A stretch of 64,000 bases of DNA from Sphingomonas sp. NBWT7 (GCF_014217605.1 NZ_CP043639.1:1821501-1885500); one strand, 5' to 3'. Shown: positions 8,182 to 17,586, numbered from the stretch's first letter. Numbers and translations are program-made. Notes: generated by a model from the letters alone, not told the origin.

Positions 8182-8913
8182 TCAGCCGCCGCAGCGCACC
8201 TCGCCGGCGCCCATCTTGCTTGTCTTGCAGCGCGCCTTCGGCCCAAGATCGACGTCGCCCGATCCCATGATCGAAACCTTGGCGTCGCCGTCGACCATCG
8301 CCTTGACGCTGCCTGATCCGGCAATGTTGATCGATGCGCCGCGTGCCTGAAGCCCGCCGCCGTCGACATCCCCCGATCCGGCGATATTGATCTTGAGGGC
8401 ATTCGCCGTACCGCGCGCCGCCGCGCTACCCGATCCGGCGATCGACAGGCCCAGCGTATCCAGCGCTACCGCGCCCAGCATCATGCTGCCCGATCCCGCA
8501 ATCGCGCCGTCGAACGCACCGCCTTCGACGCGGTCGATGGTCATGTCGCCCGATCCGGCCAGGTTCGCTGCGGTGATGCGCGGCATCGTCACGTAGATCT
8601 TGATGCCTTCGCCGCTGTTCCAGTTGATGCCGCCAAGCCGCGCGCGTCCGACCCGCAGCGAATCACCCATGCGCGCGATGCGGATCTTGTCGAGCGTCTT
8701 GGCGTCACCTTCGGCCCGCACGGAAAAGCCCGAGCCGACCCGTACATCGATGTCGTCGGGCCCACGCTGATCGATCTTGATGAAATCGGCCGCGGCGTAA
8801 CTGCGTGTCGTGCCGCTCCCGCTTGCGCCGATCGCGGCGCCGTCGTCATCGTCGGACCAGCTGATGTTGCACGCAGCAAGCGGCATCAGCATTGCCAGGG
8901 TCAAAGCACGCAT
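8182..8913 (-). CDS. DUF2807 (GIN domain) lipoprotein, copy 2
   Basis: A 243-residue protein with a lipoprotein signal: the lipobox LAAC places the lipidated Cys at residue 15, followed by an acidic stretch SDDDDG. The GIN domain contains many near-identical turns (NLAGSGDM, AIAGSGSM, SIAGSGSAA, NIAGSGDV, NIAGSGSV, IMGSGDV), a regular beta-helix ladder, and ends with a two-cysteine motif around CKTSKMGAGEVRCGG. AGGAGG stands well placed before the ATG. It is paralogous to the genes on either side. Confidence 0.87.
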   Translation of the reverse strand: MRALTLAMLMPLAACNISWSDDDDGAAIGASGSGTTRSYAAADFIKIDQRGPDDIDVRVGSGFSVRAEGDAKTLDKIRIARMGDSLRVGRARLGGINWNSGEGIKIYVTMPRITAANLAGSGDMTIDRVEGGAFDGAIAGSGSMMLGAVALDTLGLSIAGSGSAAARGTANALKINIAGSGDVDGGGLQARGASINIAGSGSVKAMVDGDAKVSIMGSGDVDLGPKARCKTSKMGAGEVRCGG

Positions 8914-8975
8914 GATCGATCCTCCTCCTGTGTATCACTGTGTTAATACACTAGAGGATCGCTCGCAACCCTGCT

Positions 8976-9701
8976 TCAGCTACCGCACGTGACGCGACCG
9001 CTTCCCATCCGCGTCACGCTACACCGCGCCCCGCGGCCAAGATCGACCGAGCCGTTGCCGACCAGCGAGACGCTGGCCGTGCCGATGACGCTGGCGCGCA
9101 CACCACCCGACCCCGCCATCGCCACGTCGGCGCTGCGCGCCCGAAGATCGGGTGCGACCAGCCCGCCCGAGCCACCGGTGTTGACGGCAAGCTTCGCAGC
9201 CGTGCCCGCAGCAGCAACGCTGCCCGATCCGCCGATCGCGACGTCGAACTCGTCGACGGCGATGCGCGCGAACGACAGCGCGCCCGATCCCCCGACCGCC
9301 GCATTCAGCCGGCTGCCGGTGACCTGATCCACCCGCATACGCCCCGCGCCGCCGACCGACGCGCTGGCGAGGCGCGGCAGCGTGACGGATATGCGCACCT
9401 GCTGCTCCAGCCGCCAGTCGCCGTTGCGCGCACCCTTCGGCCGGCGCAGCGCCAACGTGTTGCCGTCGCGTTCGACGCGCAGCGCTGCGAGTGCTGCTGC
9501 AGGGCCGGTCGCGCGCACCGACCACGTCGGCCCGACGCGCACGTCGACCGTCGCCGCCGTGCCGAGCGCAACGCCATCGAACCCCTGCGCTCGGTAGATC
9601 GTCGCGTCGCCGCTACGTTCACCCGCGATCGCAACGCCGCCTCGATCCTGCGCGATCGCCACACCGGCGAGGGGAAGCAGCAGCAGGGCAATGAAGCGCA
9701 T
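8976..9701 (-). CDS. Secreted DUF2807 (GIN domain) protein, copy 1
   Basis: A 241-residue exported protein with a signal peptide ending near AIAQ (about 17). The rest is a GIN domain with ladder turns SVGGAGRM, AVGGSGAL, AIGGSGSV, NTGGSGGL and AMAGSGGV and the terminal motif CSVTRMGSGRVTCGS, very close to that of copy 2. The ATG at 9701 has GGAG upstream. It is the first gene of the three-paralogue set; the spacing to copy 2 (62 bp) leaves room for a separate promoter. Confidence 0.86.
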   Translation of the reverse strand: MRFIALLLLPLAGVAIAQDRGGVAIAGERSGDATIYRAQGFDGVALGTAATVDVRVGPTWSVRATGPAAALAALRVERDGNTLALRRPKGARNGDWRLEQQVRISVTLPRLASASVGGAGRMRVDQVTGSRLNAAVGGSGALSFARIAVDEFDVAIGGSGSVAAAGTAAKLAVNTGGSGGLVAPDLRARSADVAMAGSGGVRASVIGTASVSLVGNGSVDLGRGARCSVTRMGSGRVTCGS

Positions 9702-9773
9702 CGTCGATCTCCAACAGGTTCGAGCCACGGATAGCGCTACCGACTACGTATGTAAACGACCCGTGGCGAACAA

Positions 9774-9806
9774 ATAAAAAGGGGCGCCCCATCGGGAGCG
9801 CCCCTT
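9774..9806 (-). terminator. Terminator of carD
   Basis: Read on the minus strand, a GC stem (GGGGCGC with GCGCCCC, 9781-9787 and 9798-9804) is followed by a run of T residues. It lies just past the carD stop codon. Confidence 0.85.
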
Positions 9807-9828
9807 GATCCTCATCGGTACGACCGTG

Positions 9829-10362
9829 TCAGGCCGCAACCTTGTCCTTGTTGTAGATCGCCGCTGCCGCACGCAGGATTTCCAGGATCTTCTCCTGCGC
9901 TGCCGGCTCGTCGATCTGCTCCATCGCGGCGAGTTCGCGGGCGAGACGGCTCGTCGCGCCCTCGAAGATCTGCCGCTCGGAATAGCTCTGCTCGGGCTGA
10001 TCCTCGGCACGGAACAGATCGCGGACCACTTCGGCGATCGACACCAGGTCGCCCGAATTGATCTTCGCCTCATATTCCTGCGCGCGGCGCGACCACATGG
10101 TGCGCTTCACCTTGGGCTTGCCCTTCAGCGTTTCCATCGCCTCACGCATCGTCTTGTCGCTCGACAGCTTGCGCATGCCGACGCTTTCGGCCTTGTTGGT
10201 CGGCACGCGGAGCGTCATCTTCTCCTTCTCGAACCGCAGCACGTACAGCTCGAGCTGCATGCCGGCGATTTCCTGTTTCTGCAGCTCGATGACACGGCCG
10301 ACACCGTGCTTCGGGTAAACGACGTAATCACCGACATCGAAATGCAGCGCCTTGGCAGCCAT
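9829..10362 (-). CDS. carD: CarD family transcription regulator
   Basis: A 177-residue global regulator that binds RNA polymerase beta through an N-terminal RID/Tudor-like domain (about 1-65, with FDVGDYVVYPKHGVGRV) and promoter DNA through a C-terminal helical domain (about 70-165). It stabilises open complexes, often at rRNA promoters. The ATG at 10362 gives MAAKALHFDVGD, the usual start in alphaproteobacteria; an upstream in-frame start adds nine unlike residues. It is a single gene with a strong terminator. Confidence 0.95.
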   Translation of the reverse strand: MAAKALHFDVGDYVVYPKHGVGRVIELQKQEIAGMQLELYVLRFEKEKMTLRVPTNKAESVGMRKLSSDKTMREAMETLKGKPKVKRTMWSRRAQEYEAKINSGDLVSIAEVVRDLFRAEDQPEQSYSERQIFEGATSRLARELAAMEQIDEPAAQEKILEILRAAAAIYNKDKVAA

Positions 10363-10654
10363 AGGAACCGGACCCTCGGGGTTGATCACGCCAGGGACGC
10401 GGAAATGCGCGGGCCGGTGCCCGCCCGTATCCGGCCTGCAAAAGCGTGAAGGGTTGAGCTTCTCCAGCGGACGCGAAAGAGCGATGCGTCCGTCGTGGTC
10501 TTATATAGCAGCGTTGCAGCAATATTACCAGCGCCGATCGGACAGCATCGCTGGCGTTTTCACGCGCGCACGAAAAACCGCCGCGCCAGTGCGATCCCGG
10601 CGCAGCGGTTGACGGTCGCGCAAGGCCCGGCGGGCGGGCGACGGCGCGCTGCGA

Positions 10655-10996
10655 TCAGTCGCCCGCGCCTGCCTCGGCCGAGAAATACTTGTCGTACTTG
10701 CCCTCTTCACCCTTGTGCTCGTCGGCATCGGCGGGGGTCTGGTCACCCTTGCGCGTCACGTTGGGCCACTGGCTCGAGAAGGTCGCGTTGATCTCCAGCC
10801 ACTGCTCCAGCCCGCTCTCGGTATCGGGCAGGATCGCCTCGGCGGGGCATTCCGGCTCGCACACGCCGCAATCGATGCACTCGCTGGGATTGATGACGAG
10901 CATGTTCTCGCCCTCATAGAAACAGTCGACCGGGCACACTTCGACGCAATCCATATATTTGCAGCGGATGCACGCGTCGGTGACGACATAGGTCAT
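10655..10996 (-). CDS. fdxA: FdxA-type seven-iron ferredoxin
   Basis: A 113-residue soluble ferredoxin with a [3Fe-4S] and a [4Fe-4S] cluster. The cysteines sit in [14 protein letters not shown] (9-22) and [13 protein letters not shown] (39-51), the FdxA pattern. The family's C-terminal extension, about 60 residues and acidic, is present ([20 protein letters not shown]). It passes electrons in redox metabolism; the partner cannot be told from the sequence. It lies between carD and the S4/helicase pair, an order common in sphingomonads. Confidence 0.95.
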   Translation of the reverse strand: MTYVVTDACIRCKYMDCVEVCPVDCFYEGENMLVINPSECIDCGVCEPECPAEAILPDTESGLEQWLEINATFSSQWPNVTRKGDQTPADADEHKGEEGKYDKYFSAEAGAGD

Positions 10997-11057
10997 GGCC
11001 GGTAAACTCCCCTCAGTCGGACTTGGGCGCTGCTGCTATGCCTGCCTGCCGCCAGCG

Positions 11058-11351
11058 TCAATCGCTCGCGCCTTCCTGCGATTCACTCTCGTCTAACGCG
11101 CCGGGCTGTAGCTCGCGATAACATCCTTGCGCCTCGGGTGCCGGACCGCGGCGCAGCGGCAGCGCCTCGATGCGGATGACGCGCACCGCACCTGCCTTCG
11201 CGAAGGTGACGATATTGCCGATTCGCACCGCCGCGTGCGCGCGGTCGATCACCCGGCCGTCGATCCGCATCCGCCCCGCCGCCGCCATCGCCTGCGCCGC
11301 GCTCCGCGTCTTCGCCAGCCGCGTGAACCACAAATAACGGTCGAGCCGCAT
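11058..11351 (-). CDS. S4-domain RNA-binding protein (HslR-like)
   Basis: A protein of about 97 residues with an S4 RNA-binding domain (MRLDRYLWFTRLAKTRSAAQ to about residue 60) and a short charged tail. Relatives such as HslR (Hsp15) bind stalled 50S subunits. Two starts are possible. The ATG at 11351 gives the family-like N-terminus. A TTG at 11381 would add ten residues, overlap the helicase stop codon by 8 nt and has GGTGGA upstream. The gene is translationally close to the helicase and probably in its operon. Confidence 0.88.
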   Translation of the reverse strand: MRLDRYLWFTRLAKTRSAAQAMAAAGRMRIDGRVIDRAHAAVRIGNIVTFAKAGAVRVIRIEALPLRRGPAPEAQGCYRELQPGALDESESQEGASD

Positions 11352-11373
11352 CGTCGCGCCCGCATCCTGAGCG

Positions 11374-13848
11374 TCAGCCAAGCCCTAGTTCCACCAACGC
11401 GGCGAAGGCGTTGTCGCGGCGCGGTGCGGCAACCTTGGCCGGCGGTCGCCCGCGCCATGCCCAGCGGCCCTCGGGCAGCGGGCGGAAGCCTAATTCTGTC
11501 ATCAGCCGCGCAATCGTCCCCGCCTCCAACCCGATCGACGTGGCGAGCGCCGGATCGGGCACGAACGGCGCCCGCCCGTTGCGCGCGTCATGCGCTGCGC
11601 GCGCGATCCGCTCGACCAGATCGATGCGCGCTGCCTGCGCGCCGAGCGGCCGGTAGCCCGCCTCGATCACCGCGCCGGGCGCGCCGCGCGGCAGCACGCT
11701 CGCGCCGTCGCGCGGGGCATCGGGCACCGCCAGCCCCGCCGCGGCGAGCAGTGCCGCCCGCCAGCCGCGCGCGCGCGGTCGCAGCAGCCGCGCGTCGAAC
11801 AGGTCGAGCGCGCCGATCGTCACGCCGGCACGCCGCAGCCGCTGGCGGTCAGCACCGGTCAGCGCCTCCACCGCGACGCGGACCGGCAATCGTGGCGTCA
11901 GCCCACCGCTCGCCTCGATCGCGCCGGCTACGCTGCGCAGCGCCGGCGTCGCAGCCGGATCGCGCGCCATCGTCGCCAGTGCGGTGAGCGCTGGCAGGTG
12001 CGCCGCGATCTGCCCCTCCACCCAGCGCTGCATCCGCTCGGCCGCCGCGCGGCGCTGCGCCGGATCGAGGCAATTGAGCGCATCGTCGAGTACGACGACA
12101 GGCCGCGCCAGCGAGCGACCGCGTGCCAGCCGCCCCGCGACATGGCCGCCCCACACTATACCGCCACCCGGCTCCAACACGAAGGCATCGTCGGCCGACC
12201 CTACGAGCGCCTCGCCGCGCGACCGCCGCTCGCTCGCCAGCCGCTTCTCGGCGGTCGCCAGCAGCAGTCGCTTGTCGCTCGCCCGCGCCTCGGGCGCGAC
12301 GGTGAAACGAAAGCCGTCGAGCCGCCCGATCGCATGCGTGTCGATCGTCACCTCGCCCTGCGGCCCGATCTCGACCGGCAGCGCGCCGGCCCCCGCGCCG
12401 ATCTGCTTCATCAGCGCGCTGGTCCGCTTGTCGACGAAACGCTGCGTCAGGCTGGCGTGCAGCGCGTCGGACAGCCGCTCCTCTACCGCCAGCGTGCGCG
12501 CCGCCCAGTGCGCAGGGTCGGCGAGCCAGTCGCGGCGCTGCGCGATATACGCCCAAGTGCGGATCGCCGCGACGCGCCCGGCGATCGTCTCGACGTCGCC
12601 ATCGGCACGGTCGAGCCGCGCCACCTCATCGGCGAACCACTGGTGCGGCAGATATCCTTCCGCGAGATAGCCGAATACACGCGCGACGAACCGTGCGTGC
12701 GGCTCGACGCCCAGCTTCTGGAAATCGGGAATGCTGCACGCCGCCCACAGCCGATCGACCTGCCCACGCGCCCGTGCGCGCACCGCCGGATCGTCGGTCA
12801 GCCGGCGCAGCACGGCAAGATCGACCGCTTCGGGCGCGGGACGCAGCGCATCGTGCATCGGCGGCGCGCTGAGCGAGGCGAGCAGCGCGTCGACGCTCGA
12901 CAAATCGGGCGCACCCTCGCGCCAGAACAGCGTGTCGAGCGTGGGAAATCGATGTTCCTCGATCGCCAGCACTTCCTCGGGCAGAAAGGCGTCGGGGCCC
13001 TCTTCCGCGATCGCGCCGAACGTGCCGTCGCGCTGGTGCCGCCCCGCACGGCCCGCGATCTGCGCCATCTCCGCGGTGAACAGCCGCCGCCGCCGCTTGC
13101 CGTCGAACTTGTGCAGCCCGGCGAAGGCGACGTGCGCCACGTCCATGTTGAGCCCCATGCCGATCGCGTCGGTGGCGACCAGATAGTCGACCTCGCCGGC
13201 CTGGAACATCGCTACCTGTGCGTTGCGGGTGCGCGGGCTGAGCGCGCCCATCACCACCGCCGCCCCGCCGCGCAGCCGGCGCAGCATCTCGGCAACGGCG
13301 TAGACTTCCTCCGCGCTGAACGCGACGATCGCCGAGCGGCGCGGCAGGCGGCTGATCTTCTTCGCACCGGCGTAGGACAAGTCGGAGAAGCGCGGCCGCT
13401 CGACGATCTCGACACCCGGCACCAGCGCACGCACCACCGGCTTGAGCGCCGCCGAGCCGAGGATCATCGTCTCCTCGCGCCCGCGCGCGTGCAGCAGTCT
13501 ATCGGTGAAGACGTGCCCGCGCTCGGCATCCGCGCCCAGCTGCGCCTCATCGAGCGCGACAAAGGCGACGTCGCGGTCGATCGGCATGCTCTCCGCGGTG
13601 CACAGGAACCAGCGCGCGTCTTTGGGCACGATGCGTTCCTCGCCGGTGATCAGCGCCACGCGCTCCGGCCCCTTCATCGCGACGACGCGGTCGTACACCT
13701 CGCGCGCCAGCAGCCGCAGCGGAAAGCCGATCATGCCGCTCGAATGCGCCACCATCCGCTCTACCGCGAGGTGGGTCTTGCCGGTATTGGTCGGCCCCAG
13801 AACCGCGGTAACGCGGGCGTTGTCATGGCCAGGCATGCCGCTGAACAT
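11374..13848 (-). CDS. Suv3/MgpS-like ATP-dependent RNA helicase
   Basis: An 824-residue superfamily 2 helicase. Visible motifs are Walker A GPTNTGKTH (18-26), the Walker B box DEAQ (100-103), motif V ATDAIGMGLN (225-234) and motif VI QIAGRAGRHQRDG (263-275). The layout matches mitochondrial Suv3 and bacterial MgpS-type proteins, which unwind RNA. The C-terminal half (about 330-824) is alpha-helical with an arginine-rich end. I use the ATG at 13848; a TTG at 13872 or an ATG at 13836 are also possible. It is upstream of the S4-domain gene. Confidence 0.88.
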   Translation of the reverse strand: MFSGMPGHDNARVTAVLGPTNTGKTHLAVERMVAHSSGMIGFPLRLLAREVYDRVVAMKGPERVALITGEERIVPKDARWFLCTAESMPIDRDVAFVALDEAQLGADAERGHVFTDRLLHARGREETMILGSAALKPVVRALVPGVEIVERPRFSDLSYAGAKKISRLPRRSAIVAFSAEEVYAVAEMLRRLRGGAAVVMGALSPRTRNAQVAMFQAGEVDYLVATDAIGMGLNMDVAHVAFAGLHKFDGKRRRRLFTAEMAQIAGRAGRHQRDGTFGAIAEEGPDAFLPEEVLAIEEHRFPTLDTLFWREGAPDLSSVDALLASLSAPPMHDALRPAPEAVDLAVLRRLTDDPAVRARARGQVDRLWAACSIPDFQKLGVEPHARFVARVFGYLAEGYLPHQWFADEVARLDRADGDVETIAGRVAAIRTWAYIAQRRDWLADPAHWAARTLAVEERLSDALHASLTQRFVDKRTSALMKQIGAGAGALPVEIGPQGEVTIDTHAIGRLDGFRFTVAPEARASDKRLLLATAEKRLASERRSRGEALVGSADDAFVLEPGGGIVWGGHVAGRLARGRSLARPVVVLDDALNCLDPAQRRAAAERMQRWVEGQIAAHLPALTALATMARDPAATPALRSVAGAIEASGGLTPRLPVRVAVEALTGADRQRLRRAGVTIGALDLFDARLLRPRARGWRAALLAAAGLAVPDAPRDGASVLPRGAPGAVIEAGYRPLGAQAARIDLVERIARAAHDARNGRAPFVPDPALATSIGLEAGTIARLMTELGFRPLPEGRWAWRGRPPAKVAAPRRDNAFAALVELGLG

Positions 13849-14044
13849 CGGGCGCAATCGCGCCTGAATCAACTAGCTGAATCGTGCCCGGCCGTTTCGC
13901 CGCGCCCGGCCCACGCTTCGGCGCAAGGCGAGTCGTGGGCGCCTGCGGTTAATTTGACTTTAGCATCTCGCGATCACAACGCTCCTGCCTGCGCCGGGGG
14001 TGGATCGGCGACCAGTTTTGCGTTTGGGGGCGCTTCTTCTCGCC

Positions 14045-15538
14045 GTGTTTCTGCGCGAGCAGCCAGGACTTGAGCTTGCCGGGGCCGCCGGTTCGCGTGG
14101 CCTTGCCCGGTCGCGCGATTTCGGGCGGGCGATCGTGCCGGTGCGGCAGGTGCCGCTGCACGATCGCATGCGCGGCGCGCTGCACCAGATCGATTGGGTG
14201 CCCGATCTCGGCGCGCGGATCGGCAGCGTCACGTGGTGGCGCGGCCTCGCCACTTGCGTCGGGCTGATCGCCACCGTCACGCTGACCAATCCCGGCATCC
14301 GCCCGATCCCCGGCTTCGTCGCGACCGGGATGACGGGTGCGGAGCGCGAGGAAGCGCGCACGCTGTCGATCGCCCCGCTCGGCCTCGGCGCCTCGACCGG
14401 CCGGCGGATGGCGGCGAACGATCTCGTCCGCCCGCTCGCCGAAACGCCCGAACGCCCGGTGATCGAGCTTACCGCGACGCTCGGCAGCGGCGACAGCTTC
14501 GGCGCCGCGCTCCAGCGCGCCGGCGTTGGCCGCGCCGATGCCGCGCGCGCCGCCGATCTCGTCGCGGGCGCGGTCGCGCTGGGCGATCTCCAGCCCGGCA
14601 CCGTGCTCGATCTCACGCTCGGCCGCCGCCACGATCGCCGCACCGCGCGCCCGCTCGAGCAGCTCGCGTTCCGCGCACGTTTCGATCTCAACCTCGCGCT
14701 GCACCGCCAGGAGGGCGGCTTGACGCTCGAGCGGCGCCCGATCGCGATCGATCGCACGCCGCTGCGCATCCAGGGACTGGTCGGCGCCAGCCTCTATCGT
14801 TCGGCGCGCGCCGCGGGCGCCTCGGCGAAGCTAGTCGGGGCCTATATCAAGGCGATCGCCGCGCGCACCTCGATCGGCGGCATCGGCGCGAACGACCGGT
14901 TCGACATCATCGCCGATCACGCGCGCGCCGCGACCGGCGAAGTGCAGATTGGCCAGCTGCAATATGCCGGGCTCGATCAAGGATCGAAGAAGCTCCGCCT
15001 CGTGCGCTGGGAAGACGGCGATGGCAACGGCGGGCAGTTCTGGGACGCCAACGGCCAGGTCAAGCGCAGCGGCTTCATGGGCATGCCCGTGTCGGGTCGC
15101 GTCTCGTCGACCTTCGGGATGCGCCGCCATCCGCTGCTCGGCTTCCTGCGCATGCACAAGGGGCTCGATCTCGCCGCGCCCAGCGGCACGCCGATCTACG
15201 CCCCGATCGACGGGCGCGTCGCGATGGCGGGCCGCAACCGCGGTTATGGCAATTTCATTAAGCTCGATCACGGCAGCGGCGTCGCCAGCGGCTACGGCCA
15301 TCTCAGCCGCTTCGCCGTCTCGTCTGGGCAGCGCGTGCAGCGCGGCCAGATCATCGGCTACGTCGGGTCGACCGGTCTGTCGACCGGCCCGCACCTCCAC
15401 TGGGAAGTGTGGAAAAACGGCGTCAACGTGAACCCACGCTCGATCTCGCTGTCGAGCGTAGCGACGCTGTCGGGCGAGAAGCTGCGCGCGTTCAAGGCCA
15501 AGGTCGCGAGCCTGCTGGGCGTCGCCCCCGCGCACTGA
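14045..15538 (+). CDS. M23 family metallopeptidase
   Basis: A 497-residue peptidoglycan hydrolase-like protein. A hydrophobic anchor lies around residues 66-82, a long periplasmic region follows, and the M23 (LytM) domain is at about 345-470. Zinc and catalytic residues are visible: His371 and Asp375 in MHKGLDLAAPSG, and His450 and His452 in HLHWEVW. A GTG start at 14045 gives MFLREQPGLELAGAAG, which I recall as the usual N-terminus of sphingomonad relatives. Starts at 14000 (GTG) and 14168 (ATG) are alternatives. It acts on the cell wall, either as an endopeptidase or as an activator of an amidase. Confidence 0.88.
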   Translation: MFLREQPGLELAGAAGSRGLARSRDFGRAIVPVRQVPLHDRMRGALHQIDWVPDLGARIGSVTWWRGLATCVGLIATVTLTNPGIRPIPGFVATGMTGAEREEARTLSIAPLGLGASTGRRMAANDLVRPLAETPERPVIELTATLGSGDSFGAALQRAGVGRADAARAADLVAGAVALGDLQPGTVLDLTLGRRHDRRTARPLEQLAFRARFDLNLALHRQEGGLTLERRPIAIDRTPLRIQGLVGASLYRSARAAGASAKLVGAYIKAIAARTSIGGIGANDRFDIIADHARAATGEVQIGQLQYAGLDQGSKKLRLVRWEDGDGNGGQFWDANGQVKRSGFMGMPVSGRVSSTFGMRRHPLLGFLRMHKGLDLAAPSGTPIYAPIDGRVAMAGRNRGYGNFIKLDHGSGVASGYGHLSRFAVSSGQRVQRGQIIGYVGSTGLSTGPHLHWEVWKNGVNVNPRSISLSSVATLSGEKLRAFKAKVASLLGVAPAH

Positions 15539-15571
15539 ACCTGGTTGCGGCGTGCTTCCACGTGCGTCGGA

Positions 15572-16750
15572 CTAGATCGCCTGCCCCGCTGCGACGCCGC
15601 TCGCCCACGCCCACTGGAAGTTGTAGCCGCCGAGCCACCCGGTAACGTCGACCGCCTCGCCGATCACGTACAGCCCCGGCACCTTCTTCGCCGCCATCGT
15701 CTGCGATGAGAGTTCGGCCGTCGATACGCCGCCAACCGTCACCTCCGCCTTCGCGAAGCCCTCGCTGCCGCTCGGTGTGAAGCGCCACGCCGCCAGCGTC
15801 TGCTCCGCGGCGGCGAGTTTCGCATCGGTCTGGCCGCCCAACTCGCCGGCGAGGTCGAGTTCGTCGGCCAGCGCGTCCGCCAGCCGCTGTGGCAGCGCTC
15901 CGGCCAGCACCTTGTTCCCGCCTGCACGTGGGTTGGCACGCTTCGCCGCACGGAGCCAGCCCGCATCCTGATCGGGCACCAGGTCGACGGTCACAGGCTC
16001 GCCGTGCCGCCAGTAGGACGATGCCTGCAGCGTCGCCGGACCGGACAGGCCCCGATGGGTGAACAGCATCGCCTCGCGAAATGCCGCCTTGCCCGCGCGC
16101 GCGACGACCGGCGTGGCGACGCCCGCCAGCGCGCGGAACCTCTGGTCCTCGCCGCCCAGCGTCAGCGGCACCAACGCCGGCCGCGGCTCGACTACCTTCA
16201 GCCCGAACTGCCGCGCCAGATCATAGGCGAAGCCGCTCGCCCCCATCTGCGGGATCGCCGGCCCGCCGGTCGCGATCACCAGCGCCGCGCCGCGATACGT
16301 CCGGGCGCCACTCGCGACGGTGAAAAGGCCATCGGCGTGCATCACCGCGCCGGTATCGTTCCCCAGCGCGAACTCGACGCCGCCCCTATCGCATTCCGCC
16401 ACCAGCATCGCCACGATCTGCCGCGCCGATCCGTCGCAGAACAATTGCCCTAGCGTCTTCTCGTGCCACGCGATGCCGTATCGCTCGACCAGCGCCAGAA
16501 AGTCCGCCGGCGTGTAGCGCGCCAGCGCCGATCGCGCGAAATGGGGATTCGCCGACAGGTAGCGCTCGGGCACCGTACCGAGGTTGGTGAAGTTGCACCG
16601 CCCCCCGCCCGAAATGAGGATCTTCTTGCCCACCTTCTCCGCGTGATCGATCACCAGCACGCGCCGCCCGCGCTGCCCGGCGATCGCGGCGCACATCAGC
16701 CCCGCCGCGCCGCCCCCCAGCACGATCGCGTCGTAAGGGTCGCTTGCCAC
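15572..16750 (-). CDS. YhiN/HI0933 family FAD-dependent oxidoreductase
   Basis: A 392-residue flavoprotein. The dinucleotide-binding motif VLGGGAAGLMCA starts near residue 10 and GKKILISGGGRCNFTN near 42, both hallmarks of the HI0933 (TIGR00275) family. The C-terminal segment GEAVDVTGWLGGYNFQWAWASG closes the FAD domain. The reaction of this family is not established. The GTG start at 16750 lies 4 bp after the stop of a 59-codon gene, so the two are co-transcribed. Confidence 0.9.
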   Translation of the reverse strand: MASDPYDAIVLGGGAAGLMCAAIAGQRGRRVLVIDHAEKVGKKILISGGGRCNFTNLGTVPERYLSANPHFARSALARYTPADFLALVERYGIAWHEKTLGQLFCDGSARQIVAMLVAECDRGGVEFALGNDTGAVMHADGLFTVASGARTYRGAALVIATGGPAIPQMGASGFAYDLARQFGLKVVEPRPALVPLTLGGEDQRFRALAGVATPVVARAGKAAFREAMLFTHRGLSGPATLQASSYWRHGEPVTVDLVPDQDAGWLRAAKRANPRAGGNKVLAGALPQRLADALADELDLAGELGGQTDAKLAAAEQTLAAWRFTPSGSEGFAKAEVTVGGVSTAELSSQTMAAKKVPGLYVIGEAVDVTGWLGGYNFQWAWASGVAAGQAI

Positions 16751-16754
16751 CGGC

Positions 16755-16934
16755 TCAGTGCAGCTTGGCGATCGACAGGCCGTCCTTCTTCGCCTGTTCC
16801 TTCACCGATTCCTCGCTGCGTGTCAGCGCCTTGGCGATGGCCTTCAGCGCCATTCCCTTCTTCGCCAGCGTGTGCAGCTTCTGGATCTCGTCGGGCCGCC
16901 ACGGCTGGCGGTGTCTCTCAAAGCGTTCGGCCAT
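16755..16934 (-). CDS. Small HTH/SANT-like protein, 59 residues
   Basis: An intact 59-codon frame (MAERFERHRQPWRPDEIQKL, then a helix-rich stretch ending in DGLSIAKLH). The pattern of conserved Trp, paired helices, IAKAL and a final GLSIAKL suggests a small SANT- or GcrA-like helix-turn-helix fold, though this is inference. It ends 4 bp before the YhiN-type gene and starts 10 bp after the TetR gene on the same strand, so it sits inside a three-gene transcript. Its tight packing supports it being real. Confidence 0.75.
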   Translation of the reverse strand: MAERFERHRQPWRPDEIQKLHTLAKKGMALKAIAKALTRSEESVKEQAKKDGLSIAKLH

Positions 16935-16944
16935 GGCGGGGGCT

Positions 16945-17586
16945 TTAGCGTGCGGCGGCGTCGCCGTCTGCCGCCAATCCGCGCGCCAGCATCGCGGCGA
17001 TCGTATCGCCGATCGCGTCGATCGCGGGATCGTCGTCCCACACGCCGTAGCGCAGCCCCAGGAACACGTTCATCCCCATGATCGCCCAGGCGTGGACTTC
17101 GCCCACGTCGCCGCGCAACTCGCCGCGCGCCGCTGCCGCCTGCAGCCGCTCGGCGATCCGCTCCGCCGTGGTCGAGTAATGAAGGCGGAAGCTCTCCGGA
17201 TCGACGAACTCCGCCTCGTCGATCACGCGGTAAATTGCCTTGTGCCCGCGCACGAAGTCGAGAAAGCTGACCAGGCCCGCGCGCTCGGCCGCGATCTGAT
17301 CGGGTGCGGCGCGGATGGCTGGGCCGACATGGTCGCGCACCCGGTCCGACAGGTCGCGCACCAGCGCGCGGAACACCGCGTCCTTCGAATCGAAATAGGT
17401 GTAGAAACTGCCAAGCGCGACGCCCGCGCGCTTGGTGATCGTGCTGATCGACGCTTCGTGGAAGCCGCGCTCGCCGAACTCGCCCATCGCCGCGTCGAGG
17501 ATCGCGCGCTGCGTGCGCCGCCCACGCGCGGTGCGCGGCGCCTTGGGTTCGGGCGGCATCGCCTCGCCATTCGTCGCCTCGCTCAC
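16945..17586 (-). CDS. TetR/AcrR family transcription regulator
   Basis: A 213-residue repressor-type protein. The N-terminal HTH is at about residues 22-68 (RGRRTQRAILDAAMGEFGER, then ITKRAGVALGSFYTYFDSKD), followed by a helical ligand-binding domain. GTG at 17586 is the start, with GGGAGGG at ideal spacing. The gene is divergent from a TonB-dependent receptor with 127 bp between the start codons, so it probably controls that receptor and its own transcript. The inducing ligand is unknown. Confidence 0.9.
   Translation of the reverse strand: MSEATNGEAMPPEPKAPRTARGRRTQRAILDAAMGEFGERGFHEASISTITKRAGVALGSFYTYFDSKDAVFRALVRDLSDRVRDHVGPAIRAAPDQIAAERAGLVSFLDFVRGHKAIYRVIDEAEFVDPESFRLHYSTTAERIAERLQAAAARGELRGDVGEVHAWAIMGMNVFLGLRYGVWDDDPAIDAIGDTIAAMLARGLAADGDAAAR

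Noticed and set aside
11590..14073. An 827-codon plus-strand frame antisense to the helicase
   Set aside because: Same shadow effect; helicase motifs I, II, V and VI are on the minus strand.
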